Made by a program: the position numbers and the translations under genes
Notes under the pieces: model-generated
The model's database searches: none
What the model was told of the DNA's origin: nothing
What the model saw: the letters and a program-made list of their open reading frames with translations, nothing else
Assembly (NCBI GenBank): GCA_903839955.1
Contig: CAIMEI010000053.1
Coordinates: 1 to 33,088, forward strand
DNA: 33,088 nt
Source: Candidatus Falkowiibacteriota bacterium
Lineage (GTDB): Bacteria > Patescibacteriota > Patescibacteriia > Patescibacteriales > UBA12465
Reading direction: 5' to 3'
Shown here: piece after piece, positions 7,597-14,917 of the stretch
Layout: the number at the start of each line of letters is the position of its first letter
Numbering within the stretch: the stretch's first letter is position 1

Positions 7597-9465
7597 TTAG
7601 GGCAAAGATTGGTCGCCGCTTTCCAGATCCATTTTGTGCACCGCGCCACTGGGAACGACTAAGCTGGCGCTTTCAATCCGGCTGCCGCTCTGGCGCTGCC
7701 AATATAATTGATAATTCCCGGCCTGGTATTGAGAAAAAATTCTGTCCGGCAATTGATAGGTCAAATCCACTGCCCCGCTTTTTTGAGTATCAACGGTAAA
7801 GAAAAAACCGAAGATTGTTTTGTTGAGCGCTAAGTCGTCCGTCGCGTCCACGGCGCTGGCCGCCCCGTTGATGCTCAGCAGTTTGCTACCCAGAGGAACT
7901 AAGACGCGGGTGTAAGTACGGTATTTGGTGGTGCGCCAATCTTTGGTGCCGTCGTGGCGATAGCTCAAATGAAGAGAAGATTTAAGACTGGTGCCGCTCA
8001 GGCTCAAGGTGTCAGTCCAGTTCTTGCCGACCACGGCATCGCTTTTGAAAGCCGCCAGGTTGGCGTCCACGATCATCAGATAGTCACTGTCGGGATTTTT
8101 CACTTCTCCGGCCCAGCCGAAATTTTTCACCAGGTCTTCGCCGGCAGGATCGTTAAGGTAAATCTGAATATTTTTGGCGGCCAAATTTTTCTGGATGAGC
8201 GCTAGAATTTTCGGATAGTCTTGATAGGACAAAGCGAAAAGCCGTTTTTTGAGTTCGGTAAAAATATCATTAATCACCGCCTTGCGATCCCAGGAAGAAA
8301 TATTTTCTTTGGTGTAGCTCTGTTCCACTTCATACTGCAGAAGCTCTTGGAAATTATCTCCTTTATAGGTCACCTTATTCACTTCAATCGGGCCGACCAG
8401 GTCAATCAAATCGGCGGCGAGGGCGGGGTTGATGGAAATAACGCCGTTGAACTGGGCAGGCGTTTTCTTGTCCAGGACTAGCTCCCGGTCGTAAGTGGTC
8501 TGGATTTGCCGGGCCGAAGTCGGCCAGTCGGGCGACCAATTGGCATCGCGCAAAAACCAGCGGTCCACTTTGAGGTATTCCTTCAAGGGAGCAGGCGGAA
8601 CAAAGTCCATCGTGTCTTTGACCGGCATGTCTAGGTGATAAGTGTCTTCGGAAAAAAAGTTTTTCAAGCTGCCGTTTTGGATGTCCAAAATACCATAGGT
8701 CCCCAGGAAGCCGCCGCTCGGCCTTAACTCGTCGTTGTTTTGCAAGAGAATCAAAAATTTGGCTGGCTCGGGACTGCCAACAAAGAACTGGGAAAGCTCC
8801 GCCACTGGCACGGCCGAGTTCAAGAGCGAATCCGCTTCGGAAAGCTTTTGATCCAAATCATTAATCTGTGAAAAAACTGGCAAAAGAATGCCCACGCGGT
8901 GAATCTTGGTTAGATTGAGCTGGGCCAAGGCGAGGTCGGCCTTGATGCCATTGAGCTCCGGCGCCCCTTCTCTGGCTAGCTGGAAAAACTCCGCCTTCTT
9001 GGCGTCGGAAAGATTATTGAAGTTGCCGGTGGGCGAAGAATAGATGACCTGTTGGAAACGATCCGCCAAAACGGCGCCGCTTTCCACCGCTCGGCTGAGA
9101 ATTTCGCCGGTTTTGGTGAGATAGTTCAGGTCATCGATTTGATTGCGATAGACAAAAAAATTCTTCATCCAGGGCTTGGCGGCAATCACTGCCAAGTCGC
9201 TTTCAGCTTGGGAAAAACTGGCTTGCGCTTCTTCGGCCTGCTTGGCGGCGCCGGCAAAATCACGGGCCTTGGCCGCGGCGACCGCGCCGTTTAACTCGCC
9301 TTTAGCGCTTACTTCGGAAACATAGAAGGAACGGAAGCGGTTGATGGTCGGCAAAAAGAACAGCAAAAACAAAAGCACCGCCCCCACCAAAAGCCAGGAA
9401 ACGGTTTTAATTACTAATAAAATTACTTTGAGCCCCGTGCGGCGCCAAGACATATCTTTGACCAT
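7597..9465 (-). CDS. DUF4012 domain-containing membrane protein
   Basis: The 622-residue protein has an N-terminal membrane helix (about residues 14-40, very hydrophobic), an Ala-rich helical region, and then the DUF4012 core with the characteristic stretch LLQNNDELRPSGGFLGTYG at about residue 245. DUF4012 proteins are common in Patescibacteria and some Gram-positive bacteria; their function is not established and a cell-envelope role is usually assumed. Most of the protein should lie outside the membrane. The start codon overlaps the upstream stop by one base (TAATG), so it is translationally coupled to the HTH/nucleotidyltransferase gene. An in-frame ATG four codons later is an alternative start. 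Confidence 0.85.
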   Translation of the reverse strand: MVKDMSWRRTGLKVILLVIKTVSWLLVGAVLLFLLFFLPTINRFRSFYVSEVSAKGELNGAVAAAKARDFAGAAKQAEEAQASFSQAESDLAVIAAKPWMKNFFVYRNQIDDLNYLTKTGEILSRAVESGAVLADRFQQVIYSSPTGNFNNLSDAKKAEFFQLAREGAPELNGIKADLALAQLNLTKIHRVGILLPVFSQINDLDQKLSEADSLLNSAVPVAELSQFFVGSPEPAKFLILLQNNDELRPSGGFLGTYGILDIQNGSLKNFFSEDTYHLDMPVKDTMDFVPPAPLKEYLKVDRWFLRDANWSPDWPTSARQIQTTYDRELVLDKKTPAQFNGVISINPALAADLIDLVGPIEVNKVTYKGDNFQELLQYEVEQSYTKENISSWDRKAVINDIFTELKKRLFALSYQDYPKILALIQKNLAAKNIQIYLNDPAGEDLVKNFGWAGEVKNPDSDYLMIVDANLAAFKSDAVVGKNWTDTLSLSGTSLKSSLHLSYRHDGTKDWRTTKYRTYTRVLVPLGSKLLSINGAASAVDATDDLALNKTIFGFFFTVDTQKSGAVDLTYQLPDRIFSQYQAGNYQLYWQRQSGSRIESASLVVPSGAVHKMDLESGDQSLP

Positions 9466-10082
9466 TATTTTTTGTTTTTACTATTATCATCGTCATCAAC
9501 TAACACGATTTTTTTGCCGTGAATGATGTTGTAGATGAAAAAATCAGCGATATCTACCCGGTAACGGTACTCTTTGTAGTCCATGATGGTGTAGTTGAGT
9601 TCGCGGCCCAAGTCCTCTTCCAGCTTGCTGATTAACGGAACAACTTTTTCACGATTTACGCGCCCGACTAGGAGGATGTCCGTTTGCGATTTGGGATTGT
9701 TGACCAGCGTGCCGCTTAAAATAAGTATTTTCGGTGAACAAGCTGCTAATAATTTCTCGCCAAAATCATTACTGGAAAGAATCTGAGATTTCACAATCAA
9801 GGCCTTTATTTCCGGAAAGAGGACGAAGTCTTTGTTGACGTGATAAAACTTCTTCTCGGTTTTGTTGAGGACTTTTTTGACTTTCTTCCCGGAAAGCTCC
9901 CGGATCTCGTCTTCCACTAGCAAGCCAAAAGACTGGAGGTTTTCTAGTTCCCTGCGGATGGAATTGACTTGCATTTTCAAGTCCCGGGAAAGCTGGCGAA
10001 GATAAAATTTTTGTTCAGGGTTGAGAACGAAAATTTTGAGAATCTTGACCCGCGCCTGGGAGCCGAATAATTTGGTTAACAT
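9465..10082 (-). CDS. Winged-helix regulator with nucleotidyltransferase-like domain
   Basis: I start this protein at the ATG at 10082 (205 residues, MLTKLFGSQARVKIL), because an upstream in-frame ATG at 10127 would place -10-like boxes inside the coding region. The first 80 residues form an ArsR-like winged helix (KILKIFVLNPEQKFYLRQLS, then MQVNSIRRELENLQSFGLL as recognition helix). The second half resembles the MNT nucleotidyltransferase fold: ILSGTLV (the GS position) and QTDILLVGRVNR, but the usual second Asp of the DxD pair is absent, so catalysis is doubtful. Such fusions are frequent in Patescibacteria. It overlaps the DUF4012 start by one base and may control the divergent gene at 10172 or its own operon. 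Confidence 0.75.
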   Translation of the reverse strand: MLTKLFGSQARVKILKIFVLNPEQKFYLRQLSRDLKMQVNSIRRELENLQSFGLLVEDEIRELSGKKVKKVLNKTEKKFYHVNKDFVLFPEIKALIVKSQILSSNDFGEKLLAACSPKILILSGTLVNNPKSQTDILLVGRVNREKVVPLISKLEEDLGRELNYTIMDYKEYRYRVDIADFFIYNIIHGKKIVLVDDDDNSKNKK

Positions 10083-10110
10083 TTGTTTATTCGCCACTTT
10101 GTTGTATAAT
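10083..10110 (+). promoter_or_regulatory. Probable promoter for the gene at 10172
   Basis: TTGTTT (10083-10088), 16 bp, TATAAT (10105-10110). The -10 is perfect and the -35 only partial. The expected leader is about 55 nt. The minus-strand TATTAT/TATCAT boxes in the same AT-rich block could serve the divergent HTH gene. Confidence 0.45.
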
Positions 10111-10171
10111 AATGATATAACAACCAACTGAAAGCGTCAAACTAAAAATTTACCCGAATCAAAATTTTTTT

Positions 10172-12433
10172 ATGTATAAAATCGCTCCCTTAATTCTCAA
10201 TTCCGGGAAAAAAACCGGCGGTGCCGGCCAGATTTTTATCGCCCAGCCGGACGCCCTCAAGGAAGATGTCGCCGGCAAACTATTCATTCTGTTTGAGGCC
10301 AAAGGCAAAAGCGCCGACTTGAGCCAAGTAGCGGATTTTTTGGTCGCCAACCTAAACTACTATTATTACGAAAACGAAAAGATTTCCCTGCTCGGCAAAG
10401 TCAAAGACTTGAAACCGGAAAATATTTTTGAAGGGGCGCTCGCCAAAACCAATTCCGAATTCTGGGAATGGCTCAACAACGAGAAACTTTCTTTCAACCC
10501 GGTAAACGCCAGCATCACCGCCGGCATCGTTTTGGAGCAAGAAATCCACTTCTCTTCCTTCGGTTCCAACACCATCAAGCTGATCTTCAAAAAAGGCGGC
10601 GGCTACGAAATTGTGGATCTTTTGAAAAATGAAACGGACCACGACGGCTTCGGCGATAAGCTTTTTTCTTCAGTGGTCAGCGGCCAATTGCCCGCCGACG
10701 CCTCCTTTGTCCTCACCAACGAAGCTTTACCGGAATATGTTTCCGAAGATGACCTGAAAAGTATTGTTTCCAAATTGCCGCCGATTAGCGCCGCCGAACA
10801 GTTGAAAAACCTGCTGGCCGCCTCCAACTCCTTCGTTCCCTTCCTGGGAATTATCGTCAAAAGCACCAAATTGGGGGCAGAAAACCGTGAAGTGGCCTAT
10901 AGCGATTCGGCGAGCGCCCACTCTTCCATGAATAACCTCAATTATACTGAGGAAAAAACTGAACGCTTACTGTCGCCCATCGGCGCTTTTAATATCCGCA
11001 AAGGCGTCAAAAAAGCCAGCGGATTTTTAGAACGATTCATGCCGCGGCCGAAAGATCCGGAAATTAAAGCAGATAGTTACAAAGAAGAAATTAATCGTTC
11101 GCCTCTGATCTCACCGATCAGCGCTGGCCCGCAAAGAATTGAGATTTCCGAACCGATGCGCCGCCGCAGCAATCAGAAAAAAAGCGCCGGTCCAAATTTC
11201 CGTGGCATCATGAGTGCGGGCGCTTCCGCCACCGTCGTGGGAATCAAAAAAAGCGGCCAGCTTTTTAGCCTGACTTTCTGGAAAAATTTGCCGCAGAAAA
11301 TCAAAGCTTGGTTTTTGGCCCTCAATCTTCAGCAAAAATTCTTGGCCGGCATTTTATTATTCGGCTGTCTTTTCTTGGCCTACAACCTATTATTCACCGG
11401 CAAAATCAATAAGTCCCGAGAAGAAGGCAAATTATTCACCGCCACGATTTCCAGCACCAAAGACAAGGAAGATCAGATTGACTCCTATTTGCTCTACGGC
11501 AACGAAGAGGGCGCCAAAATCATCGCTGGTAAAATTGAAAGCGACTTGGACGGTCTCAGCCAAAAACAGAAAAATAGCAACGACTTCAAGACCGTCAATG
11601 ATCGTTTCACGGCTCAGCTGGCCAAAATTGAGCACCTCAACAAAGTAGAAGCCACGGCCGTTTTTGACTTCGCCACCACTTTGCCCGGCGCCAATCCAGA
11701 AACAATTTATTTAAAAGATTTTACTCTTTTCGCCTTTGATAGCAGCTCAAAAACCTCTTTCTTGTATGATCTCAAAAATTCCGACGCCAGTAAAAACGCC
11801 GTTAGCAAATTGAATTCACCGATTTTCGGCACAAGCGACAAAGCCGGCGTCGTCTACCTGTTTAGCGGCGACAACATTGGCAAATTAGACGCCGCCCAGA
11901 ATTCTTTCAGCTTCACCCCGGTGACCCTGGGCGCCAATCAAACAATCGTCAGCTTTGACACCTACGCCAACAAAGCTTACCTGCTCAATTCTGGCGATGG
12001 CCAAATCTACCGCTACGTCATCAAAGACGGCAGTTATCAAGGAAGCGAAGCGCGCCTCGCCACTCCGGCGGGCACTGACGCCGCCTCCTTCACCATCGAC
12101 AAGCTTTCTGATAACAGCCCAATTTTCCTAGCGAAAAAAGATGGTGAAATTCAAAAATATCTCAACGGCGAAAAACAAAATTTCAGCTCCGATTCACTTA
12201 TGCCAATCACGAGCGGCGTTTCCAAAATAATCTTAGACGGCAAAAATATCTATCTGGTTGACCGCCAAGAGAAAAGAATTATTGCTTTCACTCTGGACGC
12301 AGGCAAGACGCACGCCAAATTCCGCGCCCAATACGAATTTACCAATCTCAGCGAGCTCAAAGACGCCACCATCACCGGCAACACCGCCTATCTGCTCAGC
12401 GGCAGTAAAGTTTATAGCGCCGTGTTGAAATAA
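10172..12433 (+). CDS. Membrane protein: degenerate PP2C-like domain, linker, helix, outer propeller-like domain
   Basis: The 753-residue protein has three parts. Residues 1-230 follow the strand order of PP2C-type phosphatases: KLFILFEAKGK where the DG metal site would be, a long helix, SITAGIVLEQEIHFSSFGSN in place of the vGDSR strand, and FVLTNEALPEYVSEDDLKSI in place of the SDGL stretch. The metal-binding Asp residues are replaced (about A43-K44 and E184-A185), so it should be inactive. A basic, disordered linker (230-385) leads to one membrane helix (about 390-408). Residues of about 430-753 show repeated strand units (YLFSGDNIGKLD, AYLLNSGDGQIYRYVIKDGS) like a propeller, presumably outside. 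The PP2C assignment is by eye from fold pattern. A terminator follows. Confidence 0.7.
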   Translation: MYKIAPLILNSGKKTGGAGQIFIAQPDALKEDVAGKLFILFEAKGKSADLSQVADFLVANLNYYYYENEKISLLGKVKDLKPENIFEGALAKTNSEFWEWLNNEKLSFNPVNASITAGIVLEQEIHFSSFGSNTIKLIFKKGGGYEIVDLLKNETDHDGFGDKLFSSVVSGQLPADASFVLTNEALPEYVSEDDLKSIVSKLPPISAAEQLKNLLAASNSFVPFLGIIVKSTKLGAENREVAYSDSASAHSSMNNLNYTEEKTERLLSPIGAFNIRKGVKKASGFLERFMPRPKDPEIKADSYKEEINRSPLISPISAGPQRIEISEPMRRRSNQKKSAGPNFRGIMSAGASATVVGIKKSGQLFSLTFWKNLPQKIKAWFLALNLQQKFLAGILLFGCLFLAYNLLFTGKINKSREEGKLFTATISSTKDKEDQIDSYLLYGNEEGAKIIAGKIESDLDGLSQKQKNSNDFKTVNDRFTAQLAKIEHLNKVEATAVFDFATTLPGANPETIYLKDFTLFAFDSSSKTSFLYDLKNSDASKNAVSKLNSPIFGTSDKAGVVYLFSGDNIGKLDAAQNSFSFTPVTLGANQTIVSFDTYANKAYLLNSGDGQIYRYVIKDGSYQGSEARLATPAGTDAASFTIDKLSDNSPIFLAKKDGEIQKYLNGEKQNFSSDSLMPITSGVSKIILDGKNIYLVDRQEKRIIAFTLDAGKTHAKFRAQYEFTNLSELKDATITGNTAYLLSGSKVYSAVLK

Positions 12434-12455
12434 GAAATTATTCATCAACTCCACC

Positions 12456-12482
12456 AAAAAACACCCTCAGCGGGTGTTTTTT
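12456..12482. terminator. Bidirectional intrinsic terminator
   Basis: AAAAAACACCC (12456-12466) and GGGTGTTTTTT (12472-12482) form a perfect 11-bp stem around a 5-nt loop. It ends the gene at 10172 and, on the other strand, the rplJ-rplL operon. Confidence 0.9.
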
Positions 12483-12509
12483 GTCGAAATATTTTCCTTT
12501 GTTTAAAGC

Positions 12510-12908
12510 TTATTTCAAAGTGACTTTGGCGCCGGCTTCTTCCAATTCTTTCTTGATTTTTTCGGCTTCTTCCTTCTTCACACCTTCGCGTACTAATTTC
12601 GGAGCGGCATCAACCAAATCCTTGGCTTCTTTCAAGCCGAGCTCGGTGATAGTGCGAACCACTTTGATCACGTTGATCTTGCTAGCACCACTGTCGGTCA
12701 ATTCGATGTCAAAAGTGTCTTTCACTTCCGCAGCTTCAGCTGGGGCGGCAGCGGCAGACATCATCATGGCTGGGGCGGCAGCAGAAACGCCGAATTTTTC
12801 TTCTAAGATTTTTACTAACTCAGCTAAGTCCAAGACTGACATCTTTTCAATTTCGCTGACGAGGGAGGCGAACTTGGCCGGTACCTCGATTTCTTTTTTG
12901 TCTTCCAT
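12510..12908 (-). CDS. rplL: 50S ribosomal protein L7/L12
   Basis: The 132-residue product matches L7/L12 throughout. It has an N-terminal dimerisation helix pair (SVLDLAELVKILEEKFGV), an Ala/Pro/Met-rich flexible hinge (AAAPAMMMSAAAAPAEAAEV), and the C-terminal domain with INVIKVVRTITELGLKEAKD, LVDAAP and KIKKELEEAGAKVTLK at the very end. It forms the stalk dimers bound by L10 and recruits translation factors. The length is slightly above the usual 120-125. It lies 40 bp after rplJ in the same operon; no rpoB follows, as the next feature is a terminator. Confidence 0.98.
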   Translation of the reverse strand: MEDKKEIEVPAKFASLVSEIEKMSVLDLAELVKILEEKFGVSAAAPAMMMSAAAAPAEAAEVKDTFDIELTDSGASKINVIKVVRTITELGLKEAKDLVDAAPKLVREGVKKEEAEKIKKELEEAGAKVTLK

Positions 12909-12948
12909 AGTTTTAAAGTTAATTATTTTTTAAATTCTGAGCTTGAGC

Positions 12949-13476
12949 CTAGGCTTTTTGCTCTTCAATGGCTTTTAAGACGTACACTAAATTGCGCAGA
13001 TTGCCGGATAAAGCATTGACGAAACCGGAAATCGGAGCATTCAAGGAACCAACCAGCTTGGCATACAGCTCAGTCTTGCTCGGTAATTTGGCCAAAGCGA
13101 CCACTTCTTCCTGGGAGAGCAATTTGCCGTCCAAGAGGCCGCCGAGAAAGAAAATATTTTTTTCTTTGCCCTTGGCGAAAGCGTGTACCGCTTTAACGGG
13201 CGAAACTTCGTCTTCATAAGAGAAGATCGCCGCGATCTTACCGTCAAAACCGCGAGCATTCAAGCCCTCAATCCCTTGATTTTTGAAAGCCAAGTTCATC
13301 AAAGTCTTTTTAGCGACATAGTACTCGCCTTTTTCGGCGCGCAATTTTTCGCGTAAAGATTCGTTGTCCTTCACTCCCAAAGCATTAAAACCAGCGAAAA
13401 CAATAGATTTGGATTTTCCGATCTTTGCTTCCAGACTGCGCAGGATTTCCTGCTTTTGGATTTTTGATTTTGGCAT
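12949..13476 (-). CDS. rplJ: 50S ribosomal protein L10
   Basis: The protein is 175 residues long from the chosen ATG at 13476 (MPKSKIQKQEILRSLEAKIG), which matches the family start; the ATG 21 bp upstream lies within a long hairpin and adds seven atypical residues. Motifs include SIVFAGFNALGVKDNESLRE, EYYVAKKTLMNLAF, and the conserved FLGGLLDGKLLSQEEV and KLPSKTELYAKLVGSLNAP. L10 anchors L7/L12 dimers to 23S rRNA. The gene is preceded by its promoter, an L10 leader RNA with an attenuator-like hairpin, and a second hairpin touching the start codon, so autoregulation is very likely. The usual rplK-rplA neighbours are not upstream. Confidence 0.96.
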   Translation of the reverse strand: MPKSKIQKQEILRSLEAKIGKSKSIVFAGFNALGVKDNESLREKLRAEKGEYYVAKKTLMNLAFKNQGIEGLNARGFDGKIAAIFSYEDEVSPVKAVHAFAKGKEKNIFFLGGLLDGKLLSQEEVVALAKLPSKTELYAKLVGSLNAPISGFVNALSGNLRNLVYVLKAIEEQKA

Positions 13477-13477
13477 A

Positions 13478-13595
13478 TTATCAAAATATTTGTGCATTTT
13501 TCCGCTACGGGTTTTTTCTGGGGCAAAAACTAACTAACGTTATTTTTTGCTTAACGAAAAAACAGTAGCGAGAAAAACCCACAAATATTTGATAA
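13478..13595 (-). repeat. Long imperfect inverted repeat directly upstream of the rplJ start codon
   Basis: The arms 13478-13508 and 13565-13595 are near-complementary: TTATCAAAATATTTGTG with CACAAATATTTGATAA (one bulged base), an A/T segment, and CGCTAC with GTAGCG. Inside, CGTTA/TAACG can form a further hairpin. In the mRNA the 3' arm ends one nucleotide before the AUG at 13476. Confidence 0.75.
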
Positions 13596-13630
13596 ACAGC
13601 TAATAAATAACCGTTTATCTTATTCTAAAT

Positions 13631-13653
13631 AAAAAAAGCGACCTTTCGGCCAC
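13631..13653 (-). terminator. Attenuator-like terminator in the rplJ leader
   Basis: On the minus strand GTGGCC-GAAA-GGTCGC forms a 6-bp stem with a GAAA tetraloop and two G-U pairs, followed by seven T. It lies about 155 nt before the rplJ ATG and shares its 5' arm with the closing helix of the L10 leader, so the two structures exclude each other. Confidence 0.7.
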
Positions 13654-13738
13654 AGAGAGAAAATTAGCTAAAAATAGCTAAATAATCGCCTCGGCAAGAC
13701 TTATGTTGGTGCTTGCGGTCTGTGGCTTCGTTTTTGTT
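13649..13738 (-). ncRNA. Ribosomal protein L10 leader RNA
   Basis: The leader folds as expected for the L10 leader class. A closing helix pairs GCCACAGA with TCTGTGGC (13726-13719 with 13656-13649). Next comes a helix GCAAG/CTTGC (13716-13712 with 13698-13694) followed by GCCGAGGCGA, the conserved kink-turn-like stretch. Last is a hairpin TTAGCTA-TTTT-TAGCTAA (13681-13664). It begins at about the predicted transcription start. By family knowledge the L10(L12)4 complex binds this RNA to repress its own operon. Confidence 0.8.
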
Positions 13739-13744
13739 ACTTAA

Positions 13745-13772
13745 ATAATAGCATAAATCCACGGAGTGTCAA
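13745..13772 (-). promoter_or_regulatory. Promoter of the rplJ-rplL operon
   Basis: Minus strand TTGACA (13772-13767), 16 bp, TATTAT (13750-13745). Transcription should start near 13738, exactly at the beginning of the L10 leader. Confidence 0.7.
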
Positions 13773-13790
13773 GGTTTGAATAAAATTAAA

Positions 13791-13819
13791 AAAGACCCAT
13801 TTTTTGTAAACGGATCTTT
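13791..13819 (-). terminator. Intrinsic terminator overlapping the upstream stop codon
   Basis: On the minus strand AAAGATCCGTT (13819-13809) pairs with AATGGGTCTTT (13801-13791), including two G-U pairs, followed by TTTAATTTT. The stop codon of the decayed phosphatase (13818-13820) lies at the base of the stem. Confidence 0.75.
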
Positions 13820-14261
13820 AAGTTTTGATGAACTGAAAGTGATTGTTCTGACAGTCCACTATAATACCCTGCCCCTCGGGGATGGTTTTAAAAATTTCTA
13901 AGTTGGTAAACAAATAATGCTCGCCAAAGTACTTAGGGAAACGATCGCAATACTTGAAATTACTGACCAAGATGAGGTTGTCCTCGGCTTTAGACTCCAA
14001 AATTTCCAATAATTCGTGGAGCATCGCCGGACCAGCACCTGTCAAAAGCGGCTGTTCCTCGATAAAATAAATTAATTTTTCCGAGATTATCTGCGCACTC
14101 TCCTTGAAGATTAAGCCGGGCGGACTAAGAATTAAGCCCGAAGGTCCCTTTAGAACGGCGGCTAATTTTAAGGCGACGTTTTCCATTTTTTGCCGACCGA
14201 CCAATGATAAATGCCCATTCAAACCAAGGGCGCCATGATTAACCATTACTAATTTTTTCAT
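13818..14261 (-). CDS. Decayed histidine-phosphatase-fold paralogue
   Basis: The 147-residue product aligns by eye with the upstream 162-residue histidine phosphatase (MKKLVMVNHGALGLNGHLS against MKKLVIIRHGDYDANGHLS; LVSNFKYCDRFPKYF against LVTHREYCEDFPLFF). The catalytic residues have been lost: the RHG arginine is Asn8, the Arg in the SS..RA.E stretch is missing (SPPGLIFKESAQ), and the second histidine is Asn. Only His9 remains. The frame is intact, so it is probably expressed as a non-catalytic binding or regulatory protein. It has its own promoter (14297-14325) and terminator, so it is not simply co-transcribed with its relative. Confidence 0.75.
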   Translation of the reverse strand: MKKLVMVNHGALGLNGHLSLVGRQKMENVALKLAAVLKGPSGLILSPPGLIFKESAQIISEKLIYFIEEQPLLTGAGPAMLHELLEILESKAEDNLILVSNFKYCDRFPKYFGEHYLFTNLEIFKTIPEGQGIIVDCQNNHFQFIKT

Positions 14262-14296
14262 AATTCCGAATTTTAAGATTGTTAATGTATGCCTTA

Positions 14297-14325
14297 AAAT
14301 TAGCGTTTTAAAATCGCCCTGTCAA
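14297..14325 (-). promoter_or_regulatory. Probable promoter of the decayed phosphatase gene
   Basis: Minus strand TTGACA (14325-14320), 17 bp, TAATTT (14302-14297). The leader of about 29 nt contains ATTAACAA. Confidence 0.5.
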
Positions 14326-14326
14326 A

Positions 14327-14815
14327 TCAAGAATTGGCTTCGTCCGCTCTTGAGACAAGCAATCTGACGACCTCAGCGCTTTCGCAATCTATCATTGCCC
14401 CCTCTCCTTTGGCAAGTACGGGGAAACGAAACTGCTTTTCTAGGGGCTTGCCCTTCATGGATGAGCGGAAAAAAAGAGGAAAATCTTCACAGTATTCACG
14501 GTGCGTTACTAATACTATAAACTCGACTTCATTCTCCCTTTCCCTAATCAACCTCAGGAGAGCGGGAAAATCCACCGGGCGCCTCTTTTCAGACCAAAGC
14601 AGTCTATGACTTTCAAAAGATATGCCTAACGTATCGGCAATTATGGTCGCACTTTCCGAGGCACGATCGGCAATTGAGCTTAGAATCAAAACTGACCGGC
14701 CAGCAACTTCTTTTTTTAATAGTTGCGCTAGTGCCGTAATTTGATCAATACCCTCTTCGGACAGGTGCCCGTTGGCGTCATAATCTCCATGTCTGATAAT
14801 TACTAACTTTTTCAT
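14327..14815 (-). CDS. Histidine phosphatase superfamily protein (SixA/PGM-like)
   Basis: The 162-residue protein has the small SixA-like layout of the branch 1 histidine phosphatases. The RHG motif is at residues 8-10 (VIIRHGDYD), with His9 as the phospho-acceptor. The second arginine is R51 (SSIADRASESATIIAD), and the second catalytic histidine is H105 (VLVTHREYCEDFP). All expected catalytic residues are present, so it should hydrolyse a phospho-ester or phosphohistidine; the substrate is unknown. A decayed paralogue lies immediately downstream. Both the promoter and the TGATTCATTAA leader motif are present upstream. Confidence 0.85.
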   Translation of the reverse strand: MKKLVIIRHGDYDANGHLSEEGIDQITALAQLLKKEVAGRSVLILSSIADRASESATIIADTLGISFESHRLLWSEKRRPVDFPALLRLIRERENEVEFIVLVTHREYCEDFPLFFRSSMKGKPLEKQFRFPVLAKGEGAMIDCESAEVVRLLVSRADEANS

Positions 14816-14854
14816 GGTTGAATTTTTAATGAATCAAAATATTTTTATTCCCCG

Positions 14855-14883
14855 ATATTACTCTGTATTATCAATTCTGTCAA
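14855..14883 (-). promoter_or_regulatory. Probable promoter of the histidine phosphatase gene
   Basis: Minus strand TTGACA (14883-14878), 17 bp, TAATAT (14860-14855). The leader of about 33 nt carries TGATTCATTAA (14836-14826). Confidence 0.55.
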
Positions 14884-14885
14884 TA

Positions 14886-14917
14886 AAAAACCGTCTTCCT
14901 TGTTCAAGAAAACGGTT
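14886..14917 (-). terminator. Intrinsic terminator overlapping the alanine exporter stop codon
   Basis: On the minus strand AACCGT (14917-14912) pairs with ACGGTT (14894-14889), extended inward by U/A pairs, and leads to TTTTT. The exporter stop codon (14916-14918) forms part of the 5' arm. Confidence 0.75.

Noticed and set aside
10083..10127. Upstream ATG of the HTH/nucleotidyltransferase gene
   Set aside because: It would place the -10-like boxes inside the coding region and adds 15 residues before the natural MLTKLFGSQARVKIL start.
12481..12933. Plus-strand frame of 150 codons opposite rplL
   Set aside because: Antisense shadow of a certain ribosomal protein gene, with a Ser/Ala-rich low-complexity product.
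13477..13497. Upstream ATG of rplJ adding seven residues
   Set aside because: The added residues do not match the usual L10 start, and this ATG lies in the arm of a long hairpin; the ATG at 13476 gives the normal N-terminus.
14297..14883. The two histidine phosphatases as one bicistronic operon
   Set aside because: Each gene has its own TTGACA-type promoter and leader motif; co-transcription by readthrough is possible but not needed.
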